Below are positions 1-9,724 of a stretch of DNA of 64,000 nt, piece by piece. The DNA lies in the NCBI GenBank assembly GCA_024811115.1, contig JAKOGH010000732.1, positions 92,019 through 156,018 on the forward strand. The letters are read 5' to 3'. A program made the translations under genes and the position numbers. Within the stretch, counting starts at the first letter, position 1; each line of letters begins with the position of its first letter. Source of the stretch: Terana coerulea. Lineage: Eukaryota; Basidiomycota; Agaricomycetes; Polyporales; Phanerochaetaceae. The notes beneath the pieces were generated by a model. The model saw only the letters and a list, made by a program, of their open reading frames with translations, had not been told where the DNA came from and searched no databases.

Positions 1-1
1 G

Positions 2-97
2 GAGCAACTCGGGCAGCTGTACGAGCTCATGCACGCCACCAAGGACGTGTGGAAGCCGGTCGCCGACCTGGGAGATAATTCGGAGGGCGGCCAGTGA
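2..97 (+). CDS. 3' end of an unidentified gene
   Basis: An open frame runs from the window edge to a TGA at 95-97 and gives about 31 C-terminal residues containing LYELMHATKDVWKPVADL. It is the tail of a gene whose body lies before the window. The segment is hydrophilic with a short Gly-rich end, and I do not recognise the family. It is followed by the cyanase promoter on the same strand. The call rests only on an open frame with coding-like composition. Confidence 0.45.
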   Translation, partial: EQLGQLYELMHATKDVWKPVADLGDNSEGGQ

Positions 98-467
98 GCA
101 GTGTGTGACTTTATGCGTACACATCCGGCATGTGTGCTGCAGAGATGTACGGTCGCATGTACCGCTGTTATCGCTTTGCAAAGGGTCCTCCTGCGTCTGG
201 ACGATGTTAGAGACAGTTAGACTCGCCACTCTTACCCCTCCTCTTCTTATCTTATCCCTTTACACATATAGCTGTGCCCTCTATCTTGCTTAGGGGCCTC
301 GACGTCTACGCGGCGAATCGCTGCAGGTGATTGGCTGGCTGCTCGCCGGGTCACGGGTGGGCGAGTAGGCGCCCCTCCCCGCCGGGTTGCTGAGATGACG
401 CGCTGATCAGGTCGATCGGGAGTGCTTCGGCAGGGCTCTTCCGACTCTCTTGGACTCACAGAACAGG

Positions 468-476
468 CTATATAAA
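468..476 (+). promoter_or_regulatory. TATA box of the cyanase gene
   Basis: CTATATAAA lies 91 bases upstream of the cyanase ATG at 567, a normal distance for fungal TATA promoters. The leader between them is pyrimidine-rich. The stretch 98-467 shows no gene I can support. Confidence 0.6.
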
Positions 477-566
477 CTAGGGCAGCCATGGGACCTCTCG
501 TCCATCCTCAGCCCCTTTCTTCTCATCTCCCACCCACTCCTAGCTTTCTGTTCTAATTCTCCAGCC

Positions 567-1481
567 ATGTCTGCACCGTCCTCTGGCTTCCAACCTGGTG
601 CGCGCCGCGCCCTTGCTCTCCTGCACCACCGTCTTTCTGACCATAGCCACAGAAAGTGAACGCGGCCGCTGAACCATACGCCGGCATCCCCTCCATCTGC
701 TCGCAGCTCATCGAGGCGAAAGCCAGGAAAGGTCTGTCCTGCCTTGCGCGCACACCTCCTCCCCCCGCCGCCCCACTCACACTTACGCTTGCTCACCGCG
801 CGCCAGGCCTGACCTTCGAGGCGATCGGCAAGGCGATCGGGCGCGACGAGGTCTGGGTCGCCGCCGCGTTCTACGCGCAGGCGAAGATGACGCCGGACGA
901 CATCGCGAAGCTGTCGCAGGTGCTCGAGCTGCAGCCGGAGCTCCTCGAGGCGGAGCTCGGCGCGCACTGGTGGCCGCGCCGCGGCCTGGGCCCGATGCCC
1001 CCGACGGACCCCGTGCTCTACCGTCTGTACGAGGTGCGTCGTCCCGCTCGTCTGCGTTCACGGTGGTGCAGCGCGTACTCACGCGCACGGCGCAGGGCGT
1101 GCTCGTCTACGGCAACGCGATAAAGGTACGTGGCGCCCGTCCAGCTCTGCCTGCAGCGTGCGACTGACCCCTACGCGTTATCCCCTGCACGCTCCCTGCT
1201 ACTGCTACACTCCCACCCCAGGCGGTCGTGCATGAGAAGGTGCGTGTCCACGCATCGCTCCGGAGCCGCGCACGCGCTCACGCGCCGGGACAGTTCGGCG
1301 ACGGCATCATCTCCATGATCGACTGCACGGTCAAGGTGGACAAGAAGGAGGACCCGAAGGGCGACCGCGTCCTGCTCACCTTCGAGTGCGTGCTCTTCGC
1401 GTCTCGTGCGCTGTGGCCGTGGCAGGCTGACGCGATGTTACATGTTACAGCGGCAAGTTCCTGAAGTACGCGCAGTGGTGA
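567..1481 (+). CDS. CYN1: cyanate hydratase (cyanase)
   Basis: Cyanase converts cyanate and bicarbonate to ammonia and two CO2. Seven exons can be assembled: 567-597, 657-731, 807-1033, 1096-1125, 1222-1239, 1294-1385 and 1451-1481. They give about 167 residues, a normal length for fungal cyanases. The N-terminal helix-turn-helix-like part reads LTFEAIGKAIGRDEVW. The catalytic C-terminal part has YRLYE, which carries the Arg and Glu of the active site known from the E. coli enzyme, and FGDGIISMID with the catalytic Ser. The protein ends GKFLKYAQW. The splice between exons 1 and 2 is the weakest point, because the frame demands an AAAG acceptor at 656. The gene reads without frameshift. Confidence 0.93.
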
Positions 1482-2002
1482 TCACATGCGTGCGGCGCCA
1501 ACGCCGCGACGGTGGAAGTATTAATGGGCCCCTTCTCAGGGTATACACGGGGTACGACCGGATGTGGCGGTTTGTACGAGTAGACCGTGTGTGTATTGTA
1601 AATCAGTGGAATGTACTATGGACAGTCATAAGCTCAATAATGCGACATGGGCTCTCTTTGTGTGGTGCGACAATCATATCGTGTTGTCAACCTGTAGTCG
1701 AAGCGCTCCTCGACTTGTGACTTACCTATTTGAAGGTCTGTTTGCACAAGAACAAATGTCACCTTCACCGGCTTCACAAGGTCGTGTACATAGAAGAGAA
1801 AAGATCGGAAATCTTCAGTGATTCTCACGCTGACAACTAACGACTGACCCGATGGCAATGCCAGCTGCTCTCAAATCATCGTTGTTCTATAGATATGTAG
1901 TACATCTTTGCCTGTGTAGTCATCTGTTGTACTTGTGCCCCATGTCTATCTTCGTCCATACTGTACAACCGGGGTTGTCTTCGCTTCCGTTTTGATCTCT
2001 GT
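1482..2002. other. convergent intergenic region
   Basis: This stretch separates the 3' ends of cyanase (plus) and transketolase (minus). Open frames here are short and show no family features. It probably holds the two 3' UTRs and terminators. Confidence 0.5.
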
Positions 2003-4581
2003 TCACTGCGAGAGCTGCCTGATCTTGAGGATGATCGCTGTATGCAAACCTCAGGCGTTAGCAGGGCGGAAAAAGAAGGGTAGAGAAACACGTACACTGC
2101 GGGTCAAGGCCCTGGTGGGGGATCTGCTCAGTGAGACCACCGCAACCCTCCTTGTTGGTGCCCATGTAGCCAAACTTGGGCGTGAGCTGGCGCTCCAGGA
2201 GCCAAGTACCGAACTTCGAGCCGAGCTATTCAACACAAACCTCAGTTTACCATTATACGACTGAACAGGAAGAATACATACGCCAGTCTTCTGGTTCAGG
2301 GACTCGACGACGAGCACGAAGGGGCTCTCGCCGACCTTGCGAATCGTCTCCTCGTCGACGAGGTTCAGCGTCGGCTTGTTGACGAGCCCGACGTCGAGGC
2401 CCTCCTGCCGGCAGCGCAGGACGGCGTCCCAGGAACGGTACAGCATGTCGCCGAACGAGACGACGTAGCCGGCCTTGCCCTCCGCGATCACCTCGTCCTT
2501 GCCCGGCACGAACTTGTAGTCGTTGTCGAAGAACCGCGAGCCGTCCTCGCGGAGGATGTACGGGATCTTGGAGCGCGTCGAGAAGATGAAGCGGAGCCCG
2601 CGCTCGAAGAAGACGCGCTCGACGATCTTGATCATCTGCGCGCCGTCGGCGGGCCAGTACAGCCACGACTGGGTGTCCGCGAGGCCGTTGTCGGCGAAGA
2701 AGTGGTTGACGCCGAAGTGGCAGGTGTTGTCGGCCATCTGCACCGCATTCCGTCAGGGTAGATACGAAGCGAGACGCAATGAGCATACGAACCTCGTCAA
2801 CACCAGAGTGGGAGAAGTGGCAGAGGACGTTGCAGAAGTTGAGACGGGCCATGGTGACCTCGGAGACGATCATCTCGAGGAAGGCACCGAAGGTGGAGAA
2901 AACACCGAACTTGTCCTTGTCGAAACCGAAACCAGCGGCAGCACTGAAGTTGCCACGCTCCATGACTGTGAAGCAATCTTAATCCACTGACATGGATCAC
3001 AGAAAAGGGGACACCTACTTCCAGAAGGGACGAAAACTTCAGGGTGCTCCATGTGAATCGCCTTCAGACCAGTCGAGCCCTCCAAGTCGCTGTCGATGAC
3101 CATAACCTTTGACGCAGCCTCCTCCTTGCTGAGTTTGTCAAGGACGCCATTGACCGCCTCACCGAAGATGACACGGGTGGCGCCAACCTCCTTCGTGGAG
3201 CCTATGTACAGGTACGGGAACGCGTAAGGCTTGATGTTGTTGAGGATGTCGCCCGGCAAACTCTGGCGGGAAGCCGCGAGCCTCAAAGTACTTGAGGGCG
3301 GCCTTCACGGGGACGACATCATGGCCGTGAGTAGTTCCCTCAATGTCAGCGATGCCCGGCGCCATTTTACGCTTAGCAACAACTAGACCACACTATGAGA
3401 GTTTGCAACTATGACCCACGGAAGGAACACACCTGCAGCAGGACCCTTGTGGTTCAGAACCTCCACAAGAGCAGCCCACAGAGCGGGGAAGTCCTCTCCC
3501 TGAGCGACAACGACCTTGAGACCATGACCAGAGAGGGTCTTGGCGAGGTCGTAACCCTTCAAGTATTCAGAGGGGTGACCGGCGATCGTGACATCGTTGT
3601 CGTCAATGATGAGCTTGACATTGAGGCCCTGGGCGACCGCGAGACGGGCGGCTTCAGCGTCGTTTCCTTCCTGCTGCGAGCCGTCGGAACCGAGCAAGAA
3701 CACGGTCTTGTCGCGGTTCGCCATGGCAATACCGTTGACCCATGGCCAGATGTGGCCGAGACGGCCGGAGGAGAACTGGACTCCCGGCGTGAGTCCGAGC
3801 TCGGGGTGACCCGGGAGCTTGGAGTTGGCTTCACGGTAGTGGAGAAGGTGCTCCGCGGGGAGATGTCCATGGATAGCAGATAGGAGGTATTGAGTAGCGA
3901 CACGGTGACCTAGTGGCAGATGGAATTAGTACGTCTATGTCGGACTCGCTCACATCAAGCACCAGTCCGGCGGTAGCGCGCCTCATTAACGCAGACGCGT
4001 CGAGGCGCTTCGCTCAACATCTCTCTGGCTAGCCCCATCCTGGGCTGCCCATATACGCAGATCTTTCCAGTTTTTGCCTTCCAAACTGTGTCGCGTAGAC
4101 AGCTCCTCGCCGTGATGCCCATTCCATTCCGCGCTGTGCGCACCACATCCGACTGGCTTCATGCCTGTGATGATGTACACTTACCAGCTTCGTCAAAAAG
4201 GATTGGTACGTATTTGTCTGACTGGCCAAACAAGGACAGGAGCATGTTCACCTCAGGAACTGTATCATAGGCACCGCCTATAATGTTTTGCAGTGAGTGT
4301 ATGCTGATACGAAGATCAAGGTGTACGTACCAGTGTGTCCGCTGACTCCCCTCGCTGCTCCAGTGGCAGTGAAGAGCACGATGGCATCCCGCATCAACTG
4401 AATGTTGTGCTTGAGCGTGGTGAGTTGCTCATCGGTGAGCTTAGGATTGCTCGGGTCGAGCTTGAGTCTGAGAAGAGATGGGTCCCGATGTCAGCATCGC
4501 GGGCGATGACGACGAAAAGCACGGTGCGTACGGCTTGAGGCCCTTGAGGTCGATGGGGAACTTTGCGTCTGTGCCCGACAT
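2003..4581 (-). CDS. transketolase-family enzyme (thiamine diphosphate dependent)
   Basis: This is a multi-exon minus-strand gene. It starts MSGTDAKFPIDLKGL (ATG at 4581) and ends in DPQSIILKIRQLSQ (stop 2003-2005). In order it shows a substrate-channel segment GVSGHTGGAYDTVPE, the ThDP/Mg motif region GSDGSQQEGNDAEAARLA followed by LIIDDND, a pyrimidine-binding domain around MVIDSDLEGSTG, and a C-terminal domain with QSWLYWPADGAQM. Such enzymes transfer two-carbon ketol units in the cytosol. The motif is GSDG rather than the canonical GDG, so this is a divergent transketolase-like member and its substrate is uncertain. Exons include 4532-4581, 4331-4467 and 4195-4277. Exon 4 begins HRVATQYL near 3911. 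The frame breaks once, where the CCC run at 3252-3254 (GGG on the coding strand) appears one base too long between EFAG and DILNN. Confidence 0.85.
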
Positions 4582-5744
4582 GGTGGTACGTGGATAAGCC
4601 GTAGACCAAAAACCGGGTGATATAGGCTCTTTCGTCCCACTCAAAGTGAGCACTGTGACTTGTGTAACGTCATAGTTCCCATATCCGGCCCGGCATGACC
4701 GGCATCCTTTCGCACACTTGCCGGGTCGCAGCTCGTCGCCGTCGTCCACACACTCCGCGAGGGACGACGACGACGCGGAGAAAGTCCAGCTCGGACAAAG
4801 TCTACTCATTCCACGGGAGTGGCTGCAATCACCGCACGGAAAACGGGCACCGCAGGCACAGCACGAAAGCAGGTATTTTTGCTCAAGGACATGGAGACAT
4901 GGGTTCTGATGACTTCGATCCGGCACGAGGCGTCGCGCTGTAGCTCTAACGCTGCGTTAGTGTTTCGCCGTGCAATTATTACGGTAAGCCATGTTCTTAT
5001 GTCCAATCTGTATCGCTATGTTCATTCCGCAACGTAGCAGGTGATGAAATTGTAGCGAGCGCATCGAGGATAACGAACGCCTATGCAGCACCATGGGAAT
5101 ACATGTCCTCTCAGAGTCAAGTCTCCATATCACAATCCACATCTCCTTCTCCTCCCGGTGGTCGGCGATCTGCTCTCGGGTGTGTGGTGGTACCGCTTAC
5201 ATCCCCAAGTAAGCATGCAAGGGTGGTTTCTGCCGCTTTCGTGCTCGTCAGCCTTCCTGGCCCTCGCCTGATAGACACTCCACTGTGTTTTGGCTCGTGG
5301 GTAGGTCACAAGAAGTCCTCCCCAAGGCACTTTGGTTTATCCTTGACAGGCGCACCGACTGTCGGCCTAATCACTTGACAATCCTGAACTGTTTCTCCCT
5401 TCTCACGAGTGAAAATCCGTCCCGTTACGGGCAGACACTACACTGTGGGACCAATGAAGGCCCAACGTCCGCTGCTAGGCGACATGTTCAGCTCGCTAAG
5501 TTGACACAGGGAGTTTGTTGGCCCTGTGGGGGTGGGATAGTATGCCTAAAACAAGCTGGCGGTTACGAGTGACGATGAGCCGAATTCGCCAAGTTTGTTC
5601 CAGCCCGCTCAGTCAGACTTCAGGGAGCATCGGCCTCTGCGCGTATTTAAGGGCACCAGCCCTGCGATATGCAGCATACCAATAAGCCCTCTGCGCGACT
5701 CTTCTTGTCCTCCACGCATAGCTGCTTCATCGCACCTTGCAATC
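4582..5744. other. intergenic region between divergent genes, with the HGD TATA box
   Basis: This is the shared upstream region of transketolase (minus) and homogentisate dioxygenase (plus). GTATTTAA at 5643-5650 sits about 100 bases before the dioxygenase ATG and is a good TATA candidate. The open frames in between show no recognisable features. Confidence 0.5.
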
Positions 5745-7901
5745 ATGGTGCGTCCACTCGCGCAGCTGTAACAGGCAGGACTGACACGGCCCGCAGGCAA
5801 CATCCACAGCCGGATTCCTGGCCTCCCGAGGGAAGGGTGATACATACCGCTACCAAGTTGGGTTCGGTAATTCATTTGCATCTGAGGCCCTGTCAGTCAT
5901 ATGTTCCTCTACTGCACCCATTCCGATGATTAACATTCCGACACGACAGCCCTGGTGCGCTCCCCATAGGTCGGAATAACCCGCAGAAGGTCAAGTATGA
6001 TCTGTATGCGGAGGGTGTGAGTCTCGTCTTCGGGGAACATATATTTTGTTTTTAATGATCCGCTTGCAGATCAACGGCACGCCCTTCACTACTCCCCGAG
6101 AACATAATGAACGCACGTTCGTAGCCTCCATTATTCGGCAGTCTATGCTCATCTCACGGACTTTGTAGATGGTTCTATCGCATCCGGCCCTCTGTTGCGC
6201 ATAACGGCTTTGCCAAAGCCGAAAAGCAGAACCCTAATGTCCGTGCTCAATCCGCCTTGACGTCTCTCACTCCGCCTTTGCTAACAGCCTATGCTTGCTA
6301 GCTCGTAGCCGAATTCTCCCTGAACGACCCAAAGCAGCATGTTACGCCGACACAGCTCGCTTGGACTCCTCATGAAGCGCCGTCAAGTGAGAAGGTGACG
6401 TTTATTGACAGCCTCACCACAATGATGGGCAACGGCGGCCCTATGCTCCGGGAAGGCCTTGCCATCCACTTGTATGCGTGCAACGCGGACATGGGCAAGC
6501 AGGGCTTCGTGAACATGGATGGCGACTTCCTGATCGTACCGGTGAATGGCCGGTTGGATATCCAGACTGAACTTGGCAAGTGCGTCTTCAAAAACAAATG
6601 GAACCGATGAGCTGTATATTCATGATGTCGTAGGATTCTGGTGTTCCCTGGCGAGATCGCCGTCGTGCAGCGTGGCATCAAGTGGAAGGCATATACCTTT
6701 TATTTGCCTTGTTATGACGATTTACTAAAAATGGTCCTTAGGTTGCTCTCCCTGATGACAAGGCAACTGGATGTAAGCATGACTGAACTCAAGCGCTGTG
6801 TTATTCATGGGGGCTAACTTCACAAATTCCTTAGACATTCAGGAGATCTTCGGCATGCATTACGAACTGCCTGAACTTGGGTCCCCTTGGCGCCAACGGT
6901 TTGGCGAATGTCCGCGATTTTGAGCATCCCGTCGCTCACTTCGACATCGATCAGAGTCCCTGGGAGGTTGTCTACAAGTATGTATACCATTATTCTCGGA
7001 AAGCCCGTCCCGCTGATAGTTCGCCCCTTAGGCTTGGTGGCAAGTTGTTTGTCTGCCATCAAAACCATACGCCGTTCGACGTTGTCGCTTGGCATGGAAA
7101 GTCAGTAGGACAATCCAGCCTCACGCACAGGTCGTATCACGTACTGACGGTGCCTCTCCTTGATAGCTACGTTCCTTACAAGTACGACCTGGACGCATTC
7201 ATTGCCGTGGGCAGTCTCACCAAGGACCACTGCGACCCGTCCATCTTCACCGTCCTGACCGCGCGATCGAAGACGTCCGGGCGTCGCGCTCGCCGATTTC
7301 GCGGTCTTCAAAGAGCGGTGGGATGTCGCGGAGGGCACGTTCAGGCCTCCAGTACGTCTCTTCTACTTTGCGCGTTCCCTTGTGCTGAATGGTATCGCAG
7401 TATTTCCACCGCAACACCTGTTCAGAGGTGCTCGGTCTCGTGTTCGGCGACTATGGCGGTCGCTCGGATGGCTTCGTCCCCGGCGCCCTCAGCTTTGAGA
7501 CAGGCTTCTGTCCGCATGGCGTTGATATCAACGTGTTTAACGCTGCGTCGGAAGGCGAGCTGAAGCCGCAAAGGATCCAGAAGAACGCGCTCAGTGAGTT
7601 TCTACTTGCGCACTGTAAACCACCGCTCGTGGCTAATTGTAAATCAGTGGTGATGTTCGAGTCGAGCATGATGATGACGATCACCGACTACGCTATGAAC
7701 ACGGACAAGCGTCACGGTACGTTATTCGGCTTTCGCTCTGAATGTCTGGTGCTGACTCCCGCGGAAGAACACGAGCCTGCGATGTGGGATGATCTGGATG
7801 CGAAGTTCTTGACACACCTTGATGCGATCCAGAAGGAGCTGAAGGCGGCAGGGCTACCAGGCCTGAATACTCAGGCAAGTGGGCAGTGTACCGTGTTGTG
7901 A
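5745..7901 (+). CDS. hmgA: homogentisate 1,2-dioxygenase
   Basis: This iron dioxygenase opens the homogentisate ring to maleylacetoacetate in tyrosine and phenylalanine breakdown. Exon 1 is only the ATG (5745-5747). Later exons include 5797-5891, 5950-6016, 6070-6116, 6169-6238, 6302-6579, 6634-6688 and 6742-6772. The N-terminus reads YRYQVGFGNSFASEA, with YDLYAEGINGTPFT and GDFLIVPVNGRLDIQT further on. The active-site His is in FDVVAWHGN. The iron-ligand motifs YFHRNTCSE and CPHGVD match the family His, Glu, His set. The protein ends SGQCTVL. Two single-base gains, in GGG at 6879-6881 and GGG at 7279-7281, break the frame and look like sequence errors. One intron (6689-6741) appears to use a GC donor. 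Confidence 0.92.
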
Positions 7902-8472
7902 ATCGTTCTTATGTCGTGCGCTATCAGGCATAATACCCTGCCTTGATTTGTCATTAGTCTGCTTGGTCGTCTTGTCTCGAATAAACTGTACATTAGTAAA
8001 TGTGTATTGTGCTCAGTGTGGGGAAATGGAGAGTGTCATGATTGCCCTGCATCAAGTAGCTGAAGTGCTTATAGTCTTACCACAGTCTGAGGAACTGTCA
8101 ACCAGCAGTTCAAATGTAACTATATTCGCAACGTTGCAAATTAGGGGCAAACAGCATCGTGTTAGACTCGCTATCTCCCCACACCACTTGGAAAGGTTCC
8201 ACCTCACAGGTTCACACTTTTGCTGCTTTGGGTCGCTACGCAGTTGAGCGTTATGTTGATACGGTGCGTACCGAAGTTATAGTGAAGGTGGTAGTATTCT
8301 ATAGAGTCATGCAGCAAGGAGCGTGGGTCAGGTGCAAGAAACTGATAAGGTAGCTAAATGAGTGTGCATGGCGAACGCTCTGCGGTGGATTGGCGACAAC
8401 TCTAAACACAGACAAGAGAGAAGAAGAACAGAGAGCAATTCTCCGCCGGCATTCTGCAAGAGAGCGAACAAG
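7902..8472. other. convergent intergenic region
   Basis: This lies between the 3' ends of homogentisate dioxygenase and the minus-strand zinc-finger gene. I see no supportable gene in it. Confidence 0.45.
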
Positions 8473-9206
8473 CTAGGCCCCGCAATAATGCCTGTGCTGG
8501 AACGTCTCCATATGATGCTTCAGATGTGCCTTGGACGTGGCACGAAACCCGCATCCGGAAACCTTGCACGGGAACGGTAGGAAGCTCTTCGTATGCTTCG
8601 GCCTCAGCGGGGACGTGCTCCCGCCCGCGTGTGCAGGCGAGTGCGGACGGGGGATGCGAATCGGATGGGCACAGGACCAGGTGCGAGCATGGGGCTCCCC
8701 GGGGAGACAGGCCTGCCAGGGATGTACGACTGGTCCTCATCCACAGCCATGCTGTCTTCCTCTTCCTCTTCCTCGAGGGGCGACTCGGGGATTGGCTCTG
8801 GCGGCGGGGTGCTCGCGCGCCGGTAGTCGGGCGTTGAGTACAGGACCTCGACAGGTTCTGCGCGTTTGCGTTTGCCCGGGCTGGCGGTTGAGGAGGGGGC
8901 GGAGTCGCGACGAGCCAGGTATGGCCGCGCAGGAATTCTGATGGTCAACCGTTCGCGGTCCACGTCCATCTCGTCACAAGCAGGACGAGCATTATCGTTC
9001 ACGTTCTCGTCATCTTCGGATTCTGTGTCGGTTTCGCTGTCGGTTGAACACGCACAGGGCGCTGAGTCACAGCGTGTACAGTGCCCCGGTTTGACGTTCG
9101 ACTTGGGTCTATTGCGAGAGGTGCAATCGAAGTCGTGGTCTTCGAAGTCAGAACCTTGCTGGTTCATGTCCCTGCGGTCTCGGAGCTGTTTCAGAGGCAA
9201 GACCAT
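8473..9206 (-). CDS. acidic Ser/Pro-rich protein with a C-terminal C2H2-type zinc finger
   Basis: The minus-strand frame from ATG 9206 (an alternative start, MNQQGSDFEDHDF, is at 9168) is acidic and low complexity. It has a Cys cluster HCTRCDSAPCAC, a nuclear-signal-like GKRKRAE and a Glu run SPLEEEEEED. The first frame ends near 8610. If the CCC at 8620-8622 lacks one base, the frame continues into SFLPFPCKVSGCGFRATSK and AHLKHHMETFQHRHYC. That is a C-x4-C-x12-H-x5-H finger, ending at TAG 8473-8475. About 245 residues result. I infer a nuclear regulatory protein; the family is not recognised. A TATA box lies about 100 bases upstream. Confidence 0.6.
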
Positions 9207-9307
9207 GATAAAGCTGAGCGGCGGAGCGTGAGCAGATGTGCCTCGCCGGTGTCTGCGGGTCCCTAAAGAAAACGGTAGTGAATGACATGAGCAGAGAGCA
9301 GCTCAGC

Positions 9308-9315
9308 TTTTATAT
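9308..9315 (-). promoter_or_regulatory. TATA box of the zinc-finger protein gene
   Basis: TTTTATAT on the plus strand (ATATAAAA on the coding strand) is about 100 bases upstream of the ATG at 9206. Confidence 0.5.
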
Positions 9316-9568
9316 GGTACGTCGAAGAGCTGTGGCCACCGGGCGCGTGTTCTTTGCACATCCCATCAGTATAAGTCCTTTGTCTTTGTTTTCGCTGGCC
9401 ACCGAGTGGCGATAATGTCCAGGTCTATTTCAGCCCTCTATACGGTATTTCAGCATAAGAGTCGTGCAGATTAGCATGGCCGCTTGCTTGGGTATTTAAG
9501 GAGTATATCTGCGGTCCTGCGATGACGTTCAAACGTTCAAGACCGGTTTACGACAGAAGAGGTTCAGC

Positions 9569-9724
9569 ATGAGCGGCGGCGCAGGCCCAGACTGGGCTAA
9601 GCCGATGCAGGCGGCAATCACAGACGTCCCTGTGATTGCGAAGAAAGCGACGCGTCGCGATTTGTCCCCGCGGGGCGGTGACCGCGTCTCGCATGCGCTC
9701 ATTTCGCACATTTTCCGTTGCTAG
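9569..9724 (+). CDS. possible small protein (51 residues)
   Basis: A GTATTTAA box at 9492-9499 is followed 70 bases later by ATG 9569 and a 51-codon frame beginning MSGGAGPDWAKPMQ and ending SHIFRC. Its second half (ATRRDLSPRGGDRVSH) stays open in the same frame in duplicate copy B near 22697-22757 with few changes. Conservation could simply reflect the recent duplication, and the frame could be leader sequence of the coiled-coil gene. No family is recognised. Confidence 0.25.
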   Translation: MSGGAGPDWAKPMQAAITDVPVIAKKATRRDLSPRGGDRVSHALISHIFRC

